The notes: generated by a model from the letters alone, not told the origin. A stretch of DNA of 45,615 nt from an uncultured Caulobacterales bacterium (GCA_937929915.1 CALFUN010000013.1:1-45615), one strand, 5' to 3'; positions 27,938 through 37,021 are shown, counted from the first letter of the stretch. Program-made: numbers and translations.

Positions 27938-30900
27938 TACGCGATCAAAATATCCGCGATAAAAATTTGCAAGAGGCCACGCAGCAACAACGCAGCGCTG
28001 CTAACCCCGCCTTTACGCGCATGGCATCTGCCAATGCAGGATCAGGAAAAACACGGGTTTTGGTTGATCGAGTCTCGCGGATTTTGCTGCAAGGCGTAGA
28101 GCCTAGCGATATTCTGTGTTTGACCTATACCAAAGCCGCCGCCGCCGAAATGCAAGAGCGCCTATTTACAAAACTTGGGAGTTGGTCAATCGCAAGCGCA
28201 CAGGTGTTGACCAAAGATTTAGAAACGCTTTTCGGCCAGACACTCACCGATATTTCACCGTCGGTAGATTTGAAACTTGCACGGCAATTATTCGCAAAAG
28301 CGCTGGAAACGCCTGAAGGTTTGAAGGTGCAAACGATTCATGCGTTTTGTGAACGTATCTTGTCGCGCTTCCCGATAGAGGCGGGGATATTGCCTGGTTT
28401 TGATCCGCTTGATGATGCACAGCTCGCGGCTTTACGCGCAGATATAAGGCGGCAAATTTTAATTGAAGCGATGCAGGATGAAACTGGCGAGCTTGCAAAA
28501 TCCATTGCTGCGTTAAGTTTGGTGAAAGCCGATCAGTCTTTGGATGAATTATTTACATGGATGGCAAATTCAGGTGAAAAAATCCGTCAATGGGAGACGG
28601 GCAACGGCCTTGATCGTCTTGCGCAAATTCTAGGCGTAGATATGGGCCGTTCTGCTGATGATTATGCAGCGCAGGGCTGGAAAGATACAGATCAACATGA
28701 CCTTATGATGTTTTTGACAGCTTTTTCAGGCAGTCCATCTAAGACCGATATTGACAAGGCGCATATGCTGCGCGCGGCGATGGAAACGGAAAATGCTGCA
28801 AAGGCTTTTGATATATATAAGGATGTATTTCTGACAAAAAGCGGATCTTTGCGGGCTAAATTTGGAACAAAAGGTTTAGGCGATGATATTTTAAATGCGC
28901 TCGCGATCCAAGCGCAGCGTGTTATGGCCATTACCGAGCAAATGCGCGGTGCGGAAATTTTACGTCTGACACAGGCTGTTTACATAATCGCGCAGCGCTA
29001 TAGCGTGCTTTATAAAGAGGCTAAACATGCGGCGCGTGGTCTGGATTATAATGACCAAATTTTATTTGTGCGTGACTTACTCTCCAATAAGGCCGTGTCG
29101 GATTGGGTGCGCTATAAATTAGACGGCGGGATAGAGCATATTCTTGTTGATGAGGCGCAAGATACTTCGCCGCAGCAATGGGCAATTATTGATGCGCTGG
29201 CCGCGCCGTTCTTTCAGCCAAGTCCAGATGATACGCGGATTGCGCCGCGCACATTATTTGCTGTTGGGGATGAAAAGCAATCTATTTATAGATTTCAAGG
29301 CGCGGTGCCAGAGATGTTTTTGGATAAAATCCGTCAATATCTACCCGTGGATGGTATGGGCGAAGTGCGTATGCGCATGTCGTTTCGTTCCACACAGCAG
29401 ATTTTAGATGTGGTCGACCATATGCTCAATGAAGGCGGCGGGTTGCGCGATATGTTTGATGCTGAGGTCTTCCCGCCTAGTTCTGATATTATTACCCACC
29501 CCGCATGGCGCGAGGATAAAGGCGTGGTTGAACTATGGCCCATTGTGCCGCGTCCAGATAAACAAGATGACCGCGAAGCTTGGGACACAAGGCCCGTTGA
29601 TGCGCTTGGTGAGTCTAATCAACGCGAGATATTGGCTAAACATATTGCGCGCCAGATTAAAGGCTGGATAGAGGACGCTGCGCCTATTTTCAAAAGAGAT
29701 GATAAACATGAAAATGGTGGTCAGTTACGGGCCATAGATGCGGGTGATATTTTAATTCTCGTGCGTCGCCGCGGCCCGTTTTTTGATGCTGTTATTCGCC
29801 AATTAAAAAAACATAATATCGCTGTGGCGGGGGCTGACCGCCTGACATTACAAGACAGTGTTGTTGTCAAAGACATGTTATCTTTAACGCGGTTTGTACT
29901 GCTTCCCAGTGATGATTTATCCCTTGCCGAAGTGCTGAAAAGTCCGTTTTTCGGATTTGATGATGCGCAGCTATTTGATGTCGCGGTTGACCGTCGCGGC
30001 TCTCTTTGGGAAGCGCTACAAAACCGTCAAACTGCAACGGCAGAGATATTGACGGATTTAATTACGTTATCGCGTATAAATATGCCGTATGATTTTTATG
30101 CGCAGTTTTTGGAACGTCGTCACAATGGCCAAAGCTTTCGCAAACATGTTTACAGCCGCTTGAGCCTTGAAGCGCAAGACGCGCTTGAAGCTTTCTTAGC
30201 CAGCGCCCTAGACCATCATTTAAATCACGTGCCGAGCTTGCAACGTTTCTTGCAAAGTTTTGAAGGTAATGATGTGCAGATTAAACGCGAGATGGATAGC
30301 GCCGCGCGTGAGGTGCGCGTAATGACGGTACACGGAGCAAAGGGACTTGAAGCGCCTATTGTCATTCTGCCCGACACGACACAAACTCCAAATGCCAGTG
30401 CAAGCTTGCTGCCTGTTGAAAACGGATTGGCTTGGAAGGCGTCAAAAGATAAATTGCCCAGTGCATTAAAACCCTATGCAGATGCGCTAGAGGCCAAAGA
30501 TCTTCAAGAGCAATTGCGCTTGTTATACGTGGCAATGACTCGCGCAGAATCACGCTTAATTATTTGCGGCTTTGATAATGGGCAAAATAAGACGGGTATC
30601 AAAGAAGGCTCTTGGTATGACAGGCTGTCAAAAAGCTTTGAGGCGTTAAAGACAGATCGTTTTGAAACGCCCTTTGATAGTGATGATATGACAGGATTGC
30701 GCTATGGCACGCTTCCAAATATATCTGACATTATAACAGATGATAGACCTGCTGAAAGCTTAGAGATAAAGCTGCCGTCGTGGATAGATGTTAATATCGG
30801 CCAAGAAAACCCGCCTCGAAGATATGTCACGCCGTCACATTTGCTCGCGCAAAATATGCCGGAGCCAGCCATGCGCTCGCCGCGCCGCGCGAAAGATAAG

Positions 30901-31428
30901 CATCAATTTCTGCGCGGAAATGTCATTCATAAATTACTTGAAGTGCTGCCAGAATTTGCCCCCAATCGCCGCCGCGACATCGCACAAACTTTGGTGCACG
31001 GCTATCCCGATTTAAAAGACGGGCAGGGCGATATGATAATTGACGAAGTCTTTGCTGTGCTTGATCATAAAGATTTTGCCCCAATATTTGCCCAAGGCAG
31101 CCGTGCTGAGATTTCGCTGGCGGGCTCTGCGAAGACACTGCCAAAGGGGCTTTATTTGAATGCCCAAATTGACCGAATTTGCGTGAGCCAAGATAAGGTC
31201 TTTATTGTTGATTATAAATCGAATCGCCCCGCGCCGATGCAAATTGAAAATATCTCTGAAATTTATCTTGGGCAAATGGCGGCTTATCGTGAATTGGCGC
31301 GTGAGATTTATGTAAACCGAGAGATTATTTGCGCTTTATTGTGGACAGATGTGCCGCATTTAACATTCTTGCCAGATAGAGTCATGGACGCGGCCTTGCA
31401 AAAACTCCATGCGTTTCCTAAGTCATAA
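27934..31428 (+). CDS. addA: Double-strand break repair helicase AddA
   Basis: UvrD-family helicase plus RecB-type nuclease, partner of AddB. 1164 residues: Walker A SANAGSGKTRVLVDRV (about 32-47), motif Ia LCLTYTKAAAAEM, QTIHAFCERIL, Walker B HILVDEAQDTSPQQW, motif III FAVGDEKQSIYRFQGA, motif V VMTVHGAKGLEAPIV, motif VI LLYVAMTRAESRL, and the nuclease residues in VFIVDYKSNRPAP near the end. All key residues are intact. Coupled to addB and followed by trxA after 27 nt. Confidence 0.97.
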   Translation: MIRDQNIRDKNLQEATQQQRSAANPAFTRMASANAGSGKTRVLVDRVSRILLQGVEPSDILCLTYTKAAAAEMQERLFTKLGSWSIASAQVLTKDLETLFGQTLTDISPSVDLKLARQLFAKALETPEGLKVQTIHAFCERILSRFPIEAGILPGFDPLDDAQLAALRADIRRQILIEAMQDETGELAKSIAALSLVKADQSLDELFTWMANSGEKIRQWETGNGLDRLAQILGVDMGRSADDYAAQGWKDTDQHDLMMFLTAFSGSPSKTDIDKAHMLRAAMETENAAKAFDIYKDVFLTKSGSLRAKFGTKGLGDDILNALAIQAQRVMAITEQMRGAEILRLTQAVYIIAQRYSVLYKEAKHAARGLDYNDQILFVRDLLSNKAVSDWVRYKLDGGIEHILVDEAQDTSPQQWAIIDALAAPFFQPSPDDTRIAPRTLFAVGDEKQSIYRFQGAVPEMFLDKIRQYLPVDGMGEVRMRMSFRSTQQILDVVDHMLNEGGGLRDMFDAEVFPPSSDIITHPAWREDKGVVELWPIVPRPDKQDDREAWDTRPVDALGESNQREILAKHIARQIKGWIEDAAPIFKRDDKHENGGQLRAIDAGDILILVRRRGPFFDAVIRQLKKHNIAVAGADRLTLQDSVVVKDMLSLTRFVLLPSDDLSLAEVLKSPFFGFDDAQLFDVAVDRRGSLWEALQNRQTATAEILTDLITLSRINMPYDFYAQFLERRHNGQSFRKHVYSRLSLEAQDALEAFLASALDHHLNHVPSLQRFLQSFEGNDVQIKREMDSAAREVRVMTVHGAKGLEAPIVILPDTTQTPNASASLLPVENGLAWKASKDKLPSALKPYADALEAKDLQEQLRLLYVAMTRAESRLIICGFDNGQNKTGIKEGSWYDRLSKSFEALKTDRFETPFDSDDMTGLRYGTLPNISDIITDDRPAESLEIKLPSWIDVNIGQENPPRRYVTPSHLLAQNMPEPAMRSPRRAKDKHQFLRGNVIHKLLEVLPEFAPNRRRDIAQTLVHGYPDLKDGQGDMIIDEVFAVLDHKDFAPIFAQGSRAEISLAGSAKTLPKGLYLNAQIDRICVSQDKVFIVDYKSNRPAPMQIENISEIYLGQMAAYRELAREIYVNREIICALLWTDVPHLTFLPDRVMDAALQKLHAFPKS

Positions 31429-31455
31429 ATACGTAAATTTTTATAGGAGCCCAGA

Positions 31456-31815
31456 ATGGCAACCGTTAAAGTCAGCGATAGCAGCTTCAAAGCCGATGTT
31501 ATCGATTCCGAAAAACCTGTTCTTGTCGACTTTTGGGCAGAATGGTGCGGCCCGTGTAAGCAAATCGGCCCTGCGCTAGAAGAGTTATCCGAGTCTGTTG
31601 GCGACAAAATGACCATCGCTAAAGTTAATATTGATGATGATCCTGAAACTCCAAGTAAATTTCATGTGCGCGGTATTCCGACATTGATGATTTTTAAAGG
31701 CGGGCAAGTGGTTGCCACAAAAGTGGGTGTCATGAGCAAAGCAAAATTATCAGAATGGGTCGCTGAATATATAAATCAAAATGATGAGCAAAATAAAACG
31801 ACTAGTGTGGGATAA
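31456..31815 (+). CDS. trxA: Thioredoxin 1
   Basis: Cytoplasmic disulfide reductase of 119 residues, slightly longer than the usual 105-110 because of a polar tail (NQNDEQNKTTSVG). Active site FWAEWCGPCKQIGP with Cys31 and Cys34, Asp25 in VDFW, cis-Pro in VRGIPTLMIFKGG. A GGAG ribosome site lies 6 nt before ATG 31456. The addAB-trxA order is conserved in many alphaproteobacteria. Transcription appears to end at the hairpin at 31855-31886. Confidence 0.97.
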   Translation: MATVKVSDSSFKADVIDSEKPVLVDFWAEWCGPCKQIGPALEELSESVGDKMTIAKVNIDDDPETPSKFHVRGIPTLMIFKGGQVVATKVGVMSKAKLSEWVAEYINQNDEQNKTTSVG

Positions 31816-31846
31816 TACACACATTTATTAGTATGTCTCAAAGTAA

Positions 31847-32563
31847 TTATTTCGCCCCGTCATTCGTTTCAATGACGGGGTTTTTTAGAGTTGATTTTTC
31901 ACGTGCGGGTTTTTTAAATTTTCTACCTCCATAAGTGTCATTACCATCCGAGAGAGTATCAAGATCATATGTTATGGGGGTGATATTGGTTTCATCACTC
32001 AGCGGTGTTAATTGAAGATCAAGCGGGTTTGGTGTGAGACTAAGCATAGAGCCAGAAACAGCATCAACGGCGATAATAGGTGCAGCAAACACACCACCCA
32101 CAAATATACTCCCCGCGCCAGATAACCCTCCCAAAGCGGCTACATTGGCGAGGGCTTCAACGCTGGTAAAGGACGTAGTTATAGTTGCGGCACTTGATGA
32201 AGATATGCCAACCGCAGGGCCTGTAAGGCTCGCCGCTTGGCCTGATAATGATGACTTTCCATTGACAATAACGGGGACAGGCTGAAAGCCTTCTTTTTCA
32301 ATTATTGCGACGAATTTAGACCGGCGAGGTACTTTAAATTCGCAAGGTGTCGCGGGGCAGTTATAATATTCAGCGGCTCGGCTTAAATCTTTTTTACGGG
32401 CTTTTTTACTTAAAGCTGTTTCTAAAGTTGTCGAAACTTTTGCGCCAGTAGGTTTTGTTCTGACTTTGAAATCTTCATTGGTGCCGCGAATAATTGTTGC
32501 GCAAGCAATTTGAGATAGGCAGAGCATAATTATTATAAAATATTTTATGTTACGAGATATCAT
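31847..32563 (-). CDS. Putative exported protein with PEGA-like repeat region, paralogue of the next gene upstream
   Basis: 238 residues. N-terminal signal-type sequence (YFIIIMLCLSQIAC) with a possible but imperfect lipobox at Cys21, followed by ATIIRGTNEDFKVRTKPTGA, then YNCPATPCEFKVPRRSKFVA and IIEKEGFQP. A Gly/Ala/Ser-rich middle follows, then the closing SLTPNPLDLQLTPL. The KV-x-TxPxGAxV and TPCxFKVxR...KEGY pattern resembles PEGA-like carbohydrate or surface domains seen in many alphaproteobacterial lipoproteins. Function unknown. Its start overlaps the stop of its paralogue by one base (TAATG). Its last 11 codons contain the trxA terminator hairpin. Confidence 0.75.
   Translation of the reverse strand: MISRNIKYFIIIMLCLSQIACATIIRGTNEDFKVRTKPTGAKVSTTLETALSKKARKKDLSRAAEYYNCPATPCEFKVPRRSKFVAIIEKEGFQPVPVIVNGKSSLSGQAASLTGPAVGISSSSAATITTSFTSVEALANVAALGGLSGAGSIFVGGVFAAPIIAVDAVSGSMLSLTPNPLDLQLTPLSDETNITPITYDLDTLSDGNDTYGGRKFKKPAREKSTLKNPVIETNDGAK
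31855..31886 (+). terminator. Rho-independent terminator of the addAB-trxA unit
   Basis: Perfect 10-bp stem CCCCGTCATT / AATGACGGGG with a 6-nt loop (CGTTTC), followed by TTTTTT. It lies 39 nt after the trxA stop and inside the coding end of the convergent lipoprotein gene, whose codons for NPVIETNDG form the stem. On the minus strand there is no T-run after the stem, so it should act only on plus-strand transcripts. Confidence 0.92.
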
Positions 32564-33225
32564 TAATCTTGCTCCGAGGCTTTAATTTTTGCTGCTCTTC
32601 GCTTTTCTTTTTTGGCACGCTTTTTTGCACGCTTATCTCTGATTTCTTTAACTTTTGGGTGCGGTTTAAACTCCGTACCGTCTGGTGGTAAGGTTAAAAC
32701 AATGGGGTTTGGCCGAATGTTTAAAAGAGCGCCCGTTGCGCCATCTGCAGCGGTGGATATGACGACAAATGGCAGCGCAACGGCGGCAGCAGCAGCAACG
32801 CCAGTGCTAACTCCGAGGCCAGCAGTCGCTCCGCTAATACTTGCCACTGCGACACCGACAGTGGCCCCAGTAACAGCCCCTATACCAGTAGAGCCTGCGA
32901 GATTTGCGTTTAAGCTCTCTTTACTAATGCCGCTATCTACACCGATTTCAACATCTTCATATCCCTCTTTTGAGATCGTCATGATAAATTCGGATCGTCG
33001 AGGTACTTTAAATTCGCAAGGTGTGGCAGGACAGCCATAATAAATTGGCTCAAGTTCGGGAGAGTTTTGTCTCGCTTTTTTGCTATTTTTAGTTTCTTTA
33101 TCTGTTGTTACGAGGGCTTGATTTGGCTGTGTTGATACAACCATTTTATCATGCGTTCCGCGCGCAACAGTCGCGCAGCCCGTAAGGTAAAATCCCGCGA
33201 TGACAATGAAAATAATGCTGCGCAT
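32563..33225 (-). CDS. Putative lipoprotein with PEGA-like motif, paralogue of the gene downstream
   Basis: 220 residues. Signal peptide MRSIIFIVIAGFYLTGCATV with a good lipobox LTGC (Cys17). Then GTHDKMVVSTQPNQALVTTD, YGCPATPCEFKVPRRSEFIM, ISKEGYEDVEIG, a Gly/Ala/Val-rich hydrophobic middle (VTGATVGVAVASISGATAG), the closing NIRPNPIVLTLPPDG and a strongly basic tail (KKRAKKEKRRAAKIK). The layout matches its neighbour segment by segment, so they are tandem duplicates. A GGGAGGG ribosome site precedes ATG 33225. AT-rich 33226-33300 probably holds the promoter. Function unknown; outer-membrane or periplasmic location is likely. Confidence 0.78.
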   Translation of the reverse strand: MRSIIFIVIAGFYLTGCATVARGTHDKMVVSTQPNQALVTTDKETKNSKKARQNSPELEPIYYGCPATPCEFKVPRRSEFIMTISKEGYEDVEIGVDSGISKESLNANLAGSTGIGAVTGATVGVAVASISGATAGLGVSTGVAAAAAVALPFVVISTAADGATGALLNIRPNPIVLTLPPDGTEFKPHPKVKEIRDKRAKKRAKKEKRRAAKIKASEQD

Positions 33226-33300
33226 AATACCCTCCCAAATTTAAACAGACTAGAGCAGAGAATTATGCGCAATCATATATAATTTAAATTACAAATTGTT

Positions 33301-34629
33301 TCAGGCGTTATTTTTTAGGACTTCGCCTGCAAGATAAAGCGAGCCGCAAATTAGAATGCGCGGCGCGATGATGTTTTCATCGGCTGTTTCGCGTGATAAG
33401 GCTTGCCCTGTGTTAATCGCGCGTTGCATAGCATCGGTCAGATTGCTAGCAACTTGGCCAATCATACCGCGCGATTGTGTGAGCTCAGATAAGGTTTCAG
33501 GCGCAAGGGATGTATGTCCGTCGATAGACACAGCGATAACGGCGCTGGCTAACCCGCTAAAAGCATCTAAAAACCCGCCAATATCTTTATTGGCTAAAAT
33601 ACCCGTAATCAGAATTAAAGGCCGGGCTTGTTTGGCTTCAAGCCCTGCCATCGCTGTGGCTATGGCGCGGGCCGCATGTGGGTTGTGCCCGCCATCAAGC
33701 CATAATTCCCCGCCTATATTTGTCACCATATCTGCAAGCGGGCCTGTTGTTAGCGACTGCATGCGGGCAGGCCATTTTGCGGTTTCAAGACCTTTGGCTA
33801 TAGCTGTGTCAGAAATTTTCATATGCCGTGCCACAGCAATAGCCAGACCTGCATTTTCAAATTGATGCGCGCCAAACAAGGCTGGCGGCGGTAAATCGAG
33901 GAGAACGTCATCGCTTTCAAACACCATGCGCCCATGTTGGGGGTAGGCTTGAAAATGCTCCCCGAGGCATTGAATGGGCGCGTGGTGCTTACCGGCTTGC
34001 CCGCCCAAAACCGCGCGAGCGACTTCGCCTTGATTACCAATAAAGACGGGTATATGCGGTTTGATAATCCCGGCTTTTTCGCGGGCAATTCCTGCTAGGT
34101 CACGTCCTAGAAACTCGGCGTGGTCATAATCAATAGGGGTGATGGCGCACACATCAGGCTCAAACACATTGGTTGCATCAAATCGCCCGCCAAGACCAAC
34201 TTCTATTATAGCTATATCTGCGGGGCTTTCGGAAAATGCCAGAAATGCGGCCGCTGTTGTGGCTTCAAAAAAGGACAAGGCTTCGCCGTCATTAGCGGCG
34301 CATAAACGGGTAATAACATCGAGCAATGTAGCATCATCTATTTGCTGAGACGCCAGTGTGATGCGTTCGTTGAATTTGACGAGATGCGGAGAATTATAGG
34401 CATGAACAGTCAAGCCCGCCGCTTCGCACATTGCGCGGATAAAGGCTATTGTCGAGCCTTTGCCATTGGTACCTGCGACATGAATGGCAGGCGGGAGTTT
34501 ATGCTGAGGATTACCTAGCTTTTCCAGAACGCGTAAAATACGGCCCAAGCCAAGATCAATTTTTTTAGGGTGCAAGGCCGTAAGCTGTGCAAGCGCCTGT
34601 TCTAATTGCGCCGAGACATTATTGACCAT
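33301..34629 (-). CDS. folC: Bifunctional dihydrofolate/folylpolyglutamate synthase
   Basis: Adds glutamate to dihydropteroate and to folates. 442 residues of the Mur-ligase fold: Walker A IHVAGTNGKGSTIAF (around 53-59), NSPHLVKFNERI, the central IIEVGLGGRFDATNVF, the carbamylated-lysine region GIAREKAGIIK, and WLDGGHNPHAARA. Lies 2 nt after the stop of accD. The accD-folC pair is common in Proteobacteria. Confidence 0.96.
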   Translation of the reverse strand: MVNNVSAQLEQALAQLTALHPKKIDLGLGRILRVLEKLGNPQHKLPPAIHVAGTNGKGSTIAFIRAMCEAAGLTVHAYNSPHLVKFNERITLASQQIDDATLLDVITRLCAANDGEALSFFEATTAAAFLAFSESPADIAIIEVGLGGRFDATNVFEPDVCAITPIDYDHAEFLGRDLAGIAREKAGIIKPHIPVFIGNQGEVARAVLGGQAGKHHAPIQCLGEHFQAYPQHGRMVFESDDVLLDLPPPALFGAHQFENAGLAIAVARHMKISDTAIAKGLETAKWPARMQSLTTGPLADMVTNIGGELWLDGGHNPHAARAIATAMAGLEAKQARPLILITGILANKDIGGFLDAFSGLASAVIAVSIDGHTSLAPETLSELTQSRGMIGQVASNLTDAMQRAINTGQALSRETADENIIAPRILICGSLYLAGEVLKNNA

Positions 34630-34631
34630 GA

Positions 34632-35561
34632 TTAGGTTATTTCATCTGGCTTTACATCAACGGGCACTACCTCTGTTGTGGCCTCATCTTTTTGCGCTTC
34701 ATCTTTTTGCATATCATCTGTCTTCATTAAAACAGCCAATATATCGGCCAATACGCGGCGCATATCACTGCGGGCTACGACACGATCAATCATGCCTTTT
34801 TCTTCAAGAAATTCTGCGCGTTGAAAGCCTTCGGGCAGTTTTTCGCGAATTGTTTCTTCAATCACGCGCGGCCCTGCAAAACAAATCAGTGCGCCAGGTT
34901 CTGCCAGATGAATATCACCCAGCATAGCATAGCTGGCTGTTACTCCGCCCGTTGTTGGATCGCATAGGACAACAATATAGGGCAAGCCTGCTTCGCGTAG
35001 CTCTTGTACGGCAATCGTTGTGCGTGGCATTTGCATGAGCGATAAAGCCCCTTCTTGCATGCGCGCACCGCCCGCTGCGGTAAAGACAATGAGCGGCATT
35101 TTATGAGCTACCGCATATTCAGCGGCGCTAATAAAGCCTTCACCTGCGGCCATGCCAAGCGAGCCGCCCATAAAGGCAAAATTTTGCACAAGCACAACGG
35201 CGTCAATGCCGTGAATTTTACCAACGCCGATATTCATTGCATCTTGATCGCCTGTTTTTGCACGGGCTTTTTTCAAGCGATCTGTATATTTTTGGTCATC
35301 TTTAAATTTAAGCGGGTCTTTGGCAACTTCAGGAATAGCCACTTCGGTATATTCTGCATTATCAAATGTATATTCCATACGCATATCTGGGCCGATACGC
35401 ATATGGTGACCCGCAGGTGTGACATGCAGTAATCCAGGCAGATCGGCGCTAAAGACCATTTCATCCGATTTGGGGCATTTCACCCATAAATTATCAGGGC
35501 TATCTTTTTTAGTGAAGATGTTTTTGACGCCTGGAGGCGCGATTTTTGAAAGCCAGTTCAT
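34632..35561 (-). CDS. accD: Acetyl-CoA carboxylase carboxyltransferase subunit beta
   Basis: With AccA forms the carboxyltransferase that makes malonyl-CoA. 309 residues; crotonase-fold core with GGSLGMAAGEGFISAAEYA, FTAAGGARMQEGALSLMQM and DPTTGGVTASYAMLGD. The N-terminal zinc ribbon, normally C-x2-C-x15-C-x2-C, reads Cys29, Ser32, Thr48, Gly51, so three of four zinc ligands are gone; similar loss is known in other alphaproteobacterial AccD. The C-terminal 30 residues are acidic and repetitive (KDEAQKDEA). Lies 48 nt after trpA. Confidence 0.96.
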   Translation of the reverse strand: MNWLSKIAPPGVKNIFTKKDSPDNLWVKCPKSDEMVFSADLPGLLHVTPAGHHMRIGPDMRMEYTFDNAEYTEVAIPEVAKDPLKFKDDQKYTDRLKKARAKTGDQDAMNIGVGKIHGIDAVVLVQNFAFMGGSLGMAAGEGFISAAEYAVAHKMPLIVFTAAGGARMQEGALSLMQMPRTTIAVQELREAGLPYIVVLCDPTTGGVTASYAMLGDIHLAEPGALICFAGPRVIEETIREKLPEGFQRAEFLEEKGMIDRVVARSDMRRVLADILAVLMKTDDMQKDEAQKDEATTEVVPVDVKPDEIT

Positions 35562-35609
35562 GCTTTATCCTAACGCGTAAGTCTTTTCCTGTGAAGTGTT
35601 GGTTTAACC

Positions 35610-36398
35610 TTATTCGTGAACGGCATCTGCCAATGATTTTACGAGTGTAAGCGCTGCTTGCGGGCCGTCTTCATGTAAGGCCTTAACAATCGCAGAGCCA
35701 ACAACAACGCCGTCTGCATCTTTGGCCACTTCGCGTGCGCGTTCGGGCGTTTTGACACCAAAGCCGACAACGACTGGTAGCTTGCTGGCTTTGCGTAGTT
35801 TTGTGACTTGTTCTGTGATAGATCCCGCTTGAGAAAAGGCTGCGCCCGTAATGCCTGTCATTGAGACATAATAGACAAAACCTTTGGTTCCCGCCACGAC
35901 CCGCGGCAGGCGCGCCTCATCTGTGGTAGGTGTTGCCAGACGAATGAGTGCGAGATCATGCGCGTCAAAGGCTTGCCGCAGCTGCGTGTCTTCCTCGGGC
36001 GGCAGATCCACAATAATGGCGCCGTCAATGCCAGAATCTTTGGCTTTGGCGGCAAAATTGGCGTAACCCATATTATGAACGGGGTTGCAATAACCCATGA
36101 TGATAATCGGTGTTGTGTCATTGCCCTTGCGAAACTCAGCGGCCATATCAAGGATGCTCATAAGGGTTGTTCCCGCTGCCAGACTGCGCAATCCAGCCTC
36201 CTCAATGGTTGGCCCGTCAGCAGCTGGGTCGGTAAAGGGCATACCCAGTTCAATAATATCCACGCCAGCATTTGGGAGCGCATTGAGCAATGTCTGCGAT
36301 GTTTCACGATCAGGATCCCCGCCCATAATATAGGCAACAAAGACGGCCTGATCTTTGGCTTTGCGAGTGGCGAAACTTTGGTCAATACGATGTGTCAT
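35610..36398 (-). CDS. trpA: Tryptophan synthase alpha subunit
   Basis: Cleaves indole-3-glycerol phosphate to indole and glyceraldehyde-3-phosphate, passing indole to TrpB. 262 residues: catalytic Glu50 in VDIIELGMPFTDPAADGP with Asp61, then IIIMGYCNPVHNMG, GAIIVDLPPEED, FVYYVSMTGITGA, and phosphate-binding VVVGFGVKTPE and DGVVVGSAIV. In most relatives trpA directly follows trpB; here three unrelated genes (36455-38027) intervene. Ribosome site before ATG 36398 is poor. Confidence 0.97.
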   Translation of the reverse strand: MTHRIDQSFATRKAKDQAVFVAYIMGGDPDRETSQTLLNALPNAGVDIIELGMPFTDPAADGPTIEEAGLRSLAAGTTLMSILDMAAEFRKGNDTTPIIIMGYCNPVHNMGYANFAAKAKDSGIDGAIIVDLPPEEDTQLRQAFDAHDLALIRLATPTTDEARLPRVVAGTKGFVYYVSMTGITGAAFSQAGSITEQVTKLRKASKLPVVVGFGVKTPERAREVAKDADGVVVGSAIVKALHEDGPQAALTLVKSLADAVHE

Positions 36399-36454
36399 AG
36401 CGCGCCCAAATAAGGGGTTTCATCGCGCCTGACTAGTGTTAATTTCTGTCAGTT

Positions 36455-37021
36455 TTACCTCGTGGCAAACTGGTTCGTATTATTGTGTTGTTTCATGGCT
36501 TGAACCATAGGGTAGTAACGCTCGCAAGCTGCGCCGTTATAATTAGCTGTGAAGACGATTTGGCGATAAACTTCGCGGCTTTTGCGTAAAATCGTTTCAT
36601 TAATCGCGCGGTCTTTCCAGACCCGCACAGATAAATTAGCGGTACAGCCATATGTATCGCGGCGTGTGAACTCCGCTCCGTCATCCAAGGTTTTCGCCTG
36701 TCTCCAGCCCATCTCTTGCAATGCGCTATGATAACGTTTGGCAACAATCTCATGTTCAGAAATCGGGTAATATGGACGGAGCTTTTCGCAGGTAAAGAGC
36801 ATAAATCCGCCGCCAATGGTCAGGCCCGTTTGTACTTTGGCGCAGCCATCAATGGCAGCTGTTTCCGCTTGGCGGGGCAAGTCTATAATGCCGCTTAAAA
36901 TGGTGTCGTTATGAAGGCCCGCAGAATTTGCAAGAGCGGCAGGCGGCAAAGCGGTGCCTATTAAAAAGGCCATACCAAAGCTAAATTTTGATGATTTCTT
37001 TAAGGTTTTTATACAGATCAT
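36455..37021 (-). CDS. Secreted protein of unknown function
   Basis: 188 residues with an N-terminal signal peptide (basic KTLKKSSK, hydrophobic FGMAFLIGTALPPAALA, cleavage after ALA near residue 32). The mature part has four cysteines (in DGCAKVQ, LFTCEKLRPYYP, TYGCTANLS, GAACERYYP), enough for two disulfides, and the basic-aromatic segment HEIVAKRYHSALQEMGWRQ. I do not recognise the family. It lies 56 nt upstream of trpA on the same strand, so it probably shares the transcript. Base composition looks closer to the chromosome than the two genes upstream of it. Confidence 0.72.
   Translation of the reverse strand: MICIKTLKKSSKFSFGMAFLIGTALPPAALANSAGLHNDTILSGIIDLPRQAETAAIDGCAKVQTGLTIGGGFMLFTCEKLRPYYPISEHEIVAKRYHSALQEMGWRQAKTLDDGAEFTRRDTYGCTANLSVRVWKDRAINETILRKSREVYRQIVFTANYNGAACERYYPMVQAMKQHNNTNQFATR

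Noticed and set aside
31806..31826. GTGTG...CACAC hairpin as terminator for the leftward lipoprotein unit
   Set aside because: Only 5 bp, and the T-rich tail is interrupted; too weak to call.
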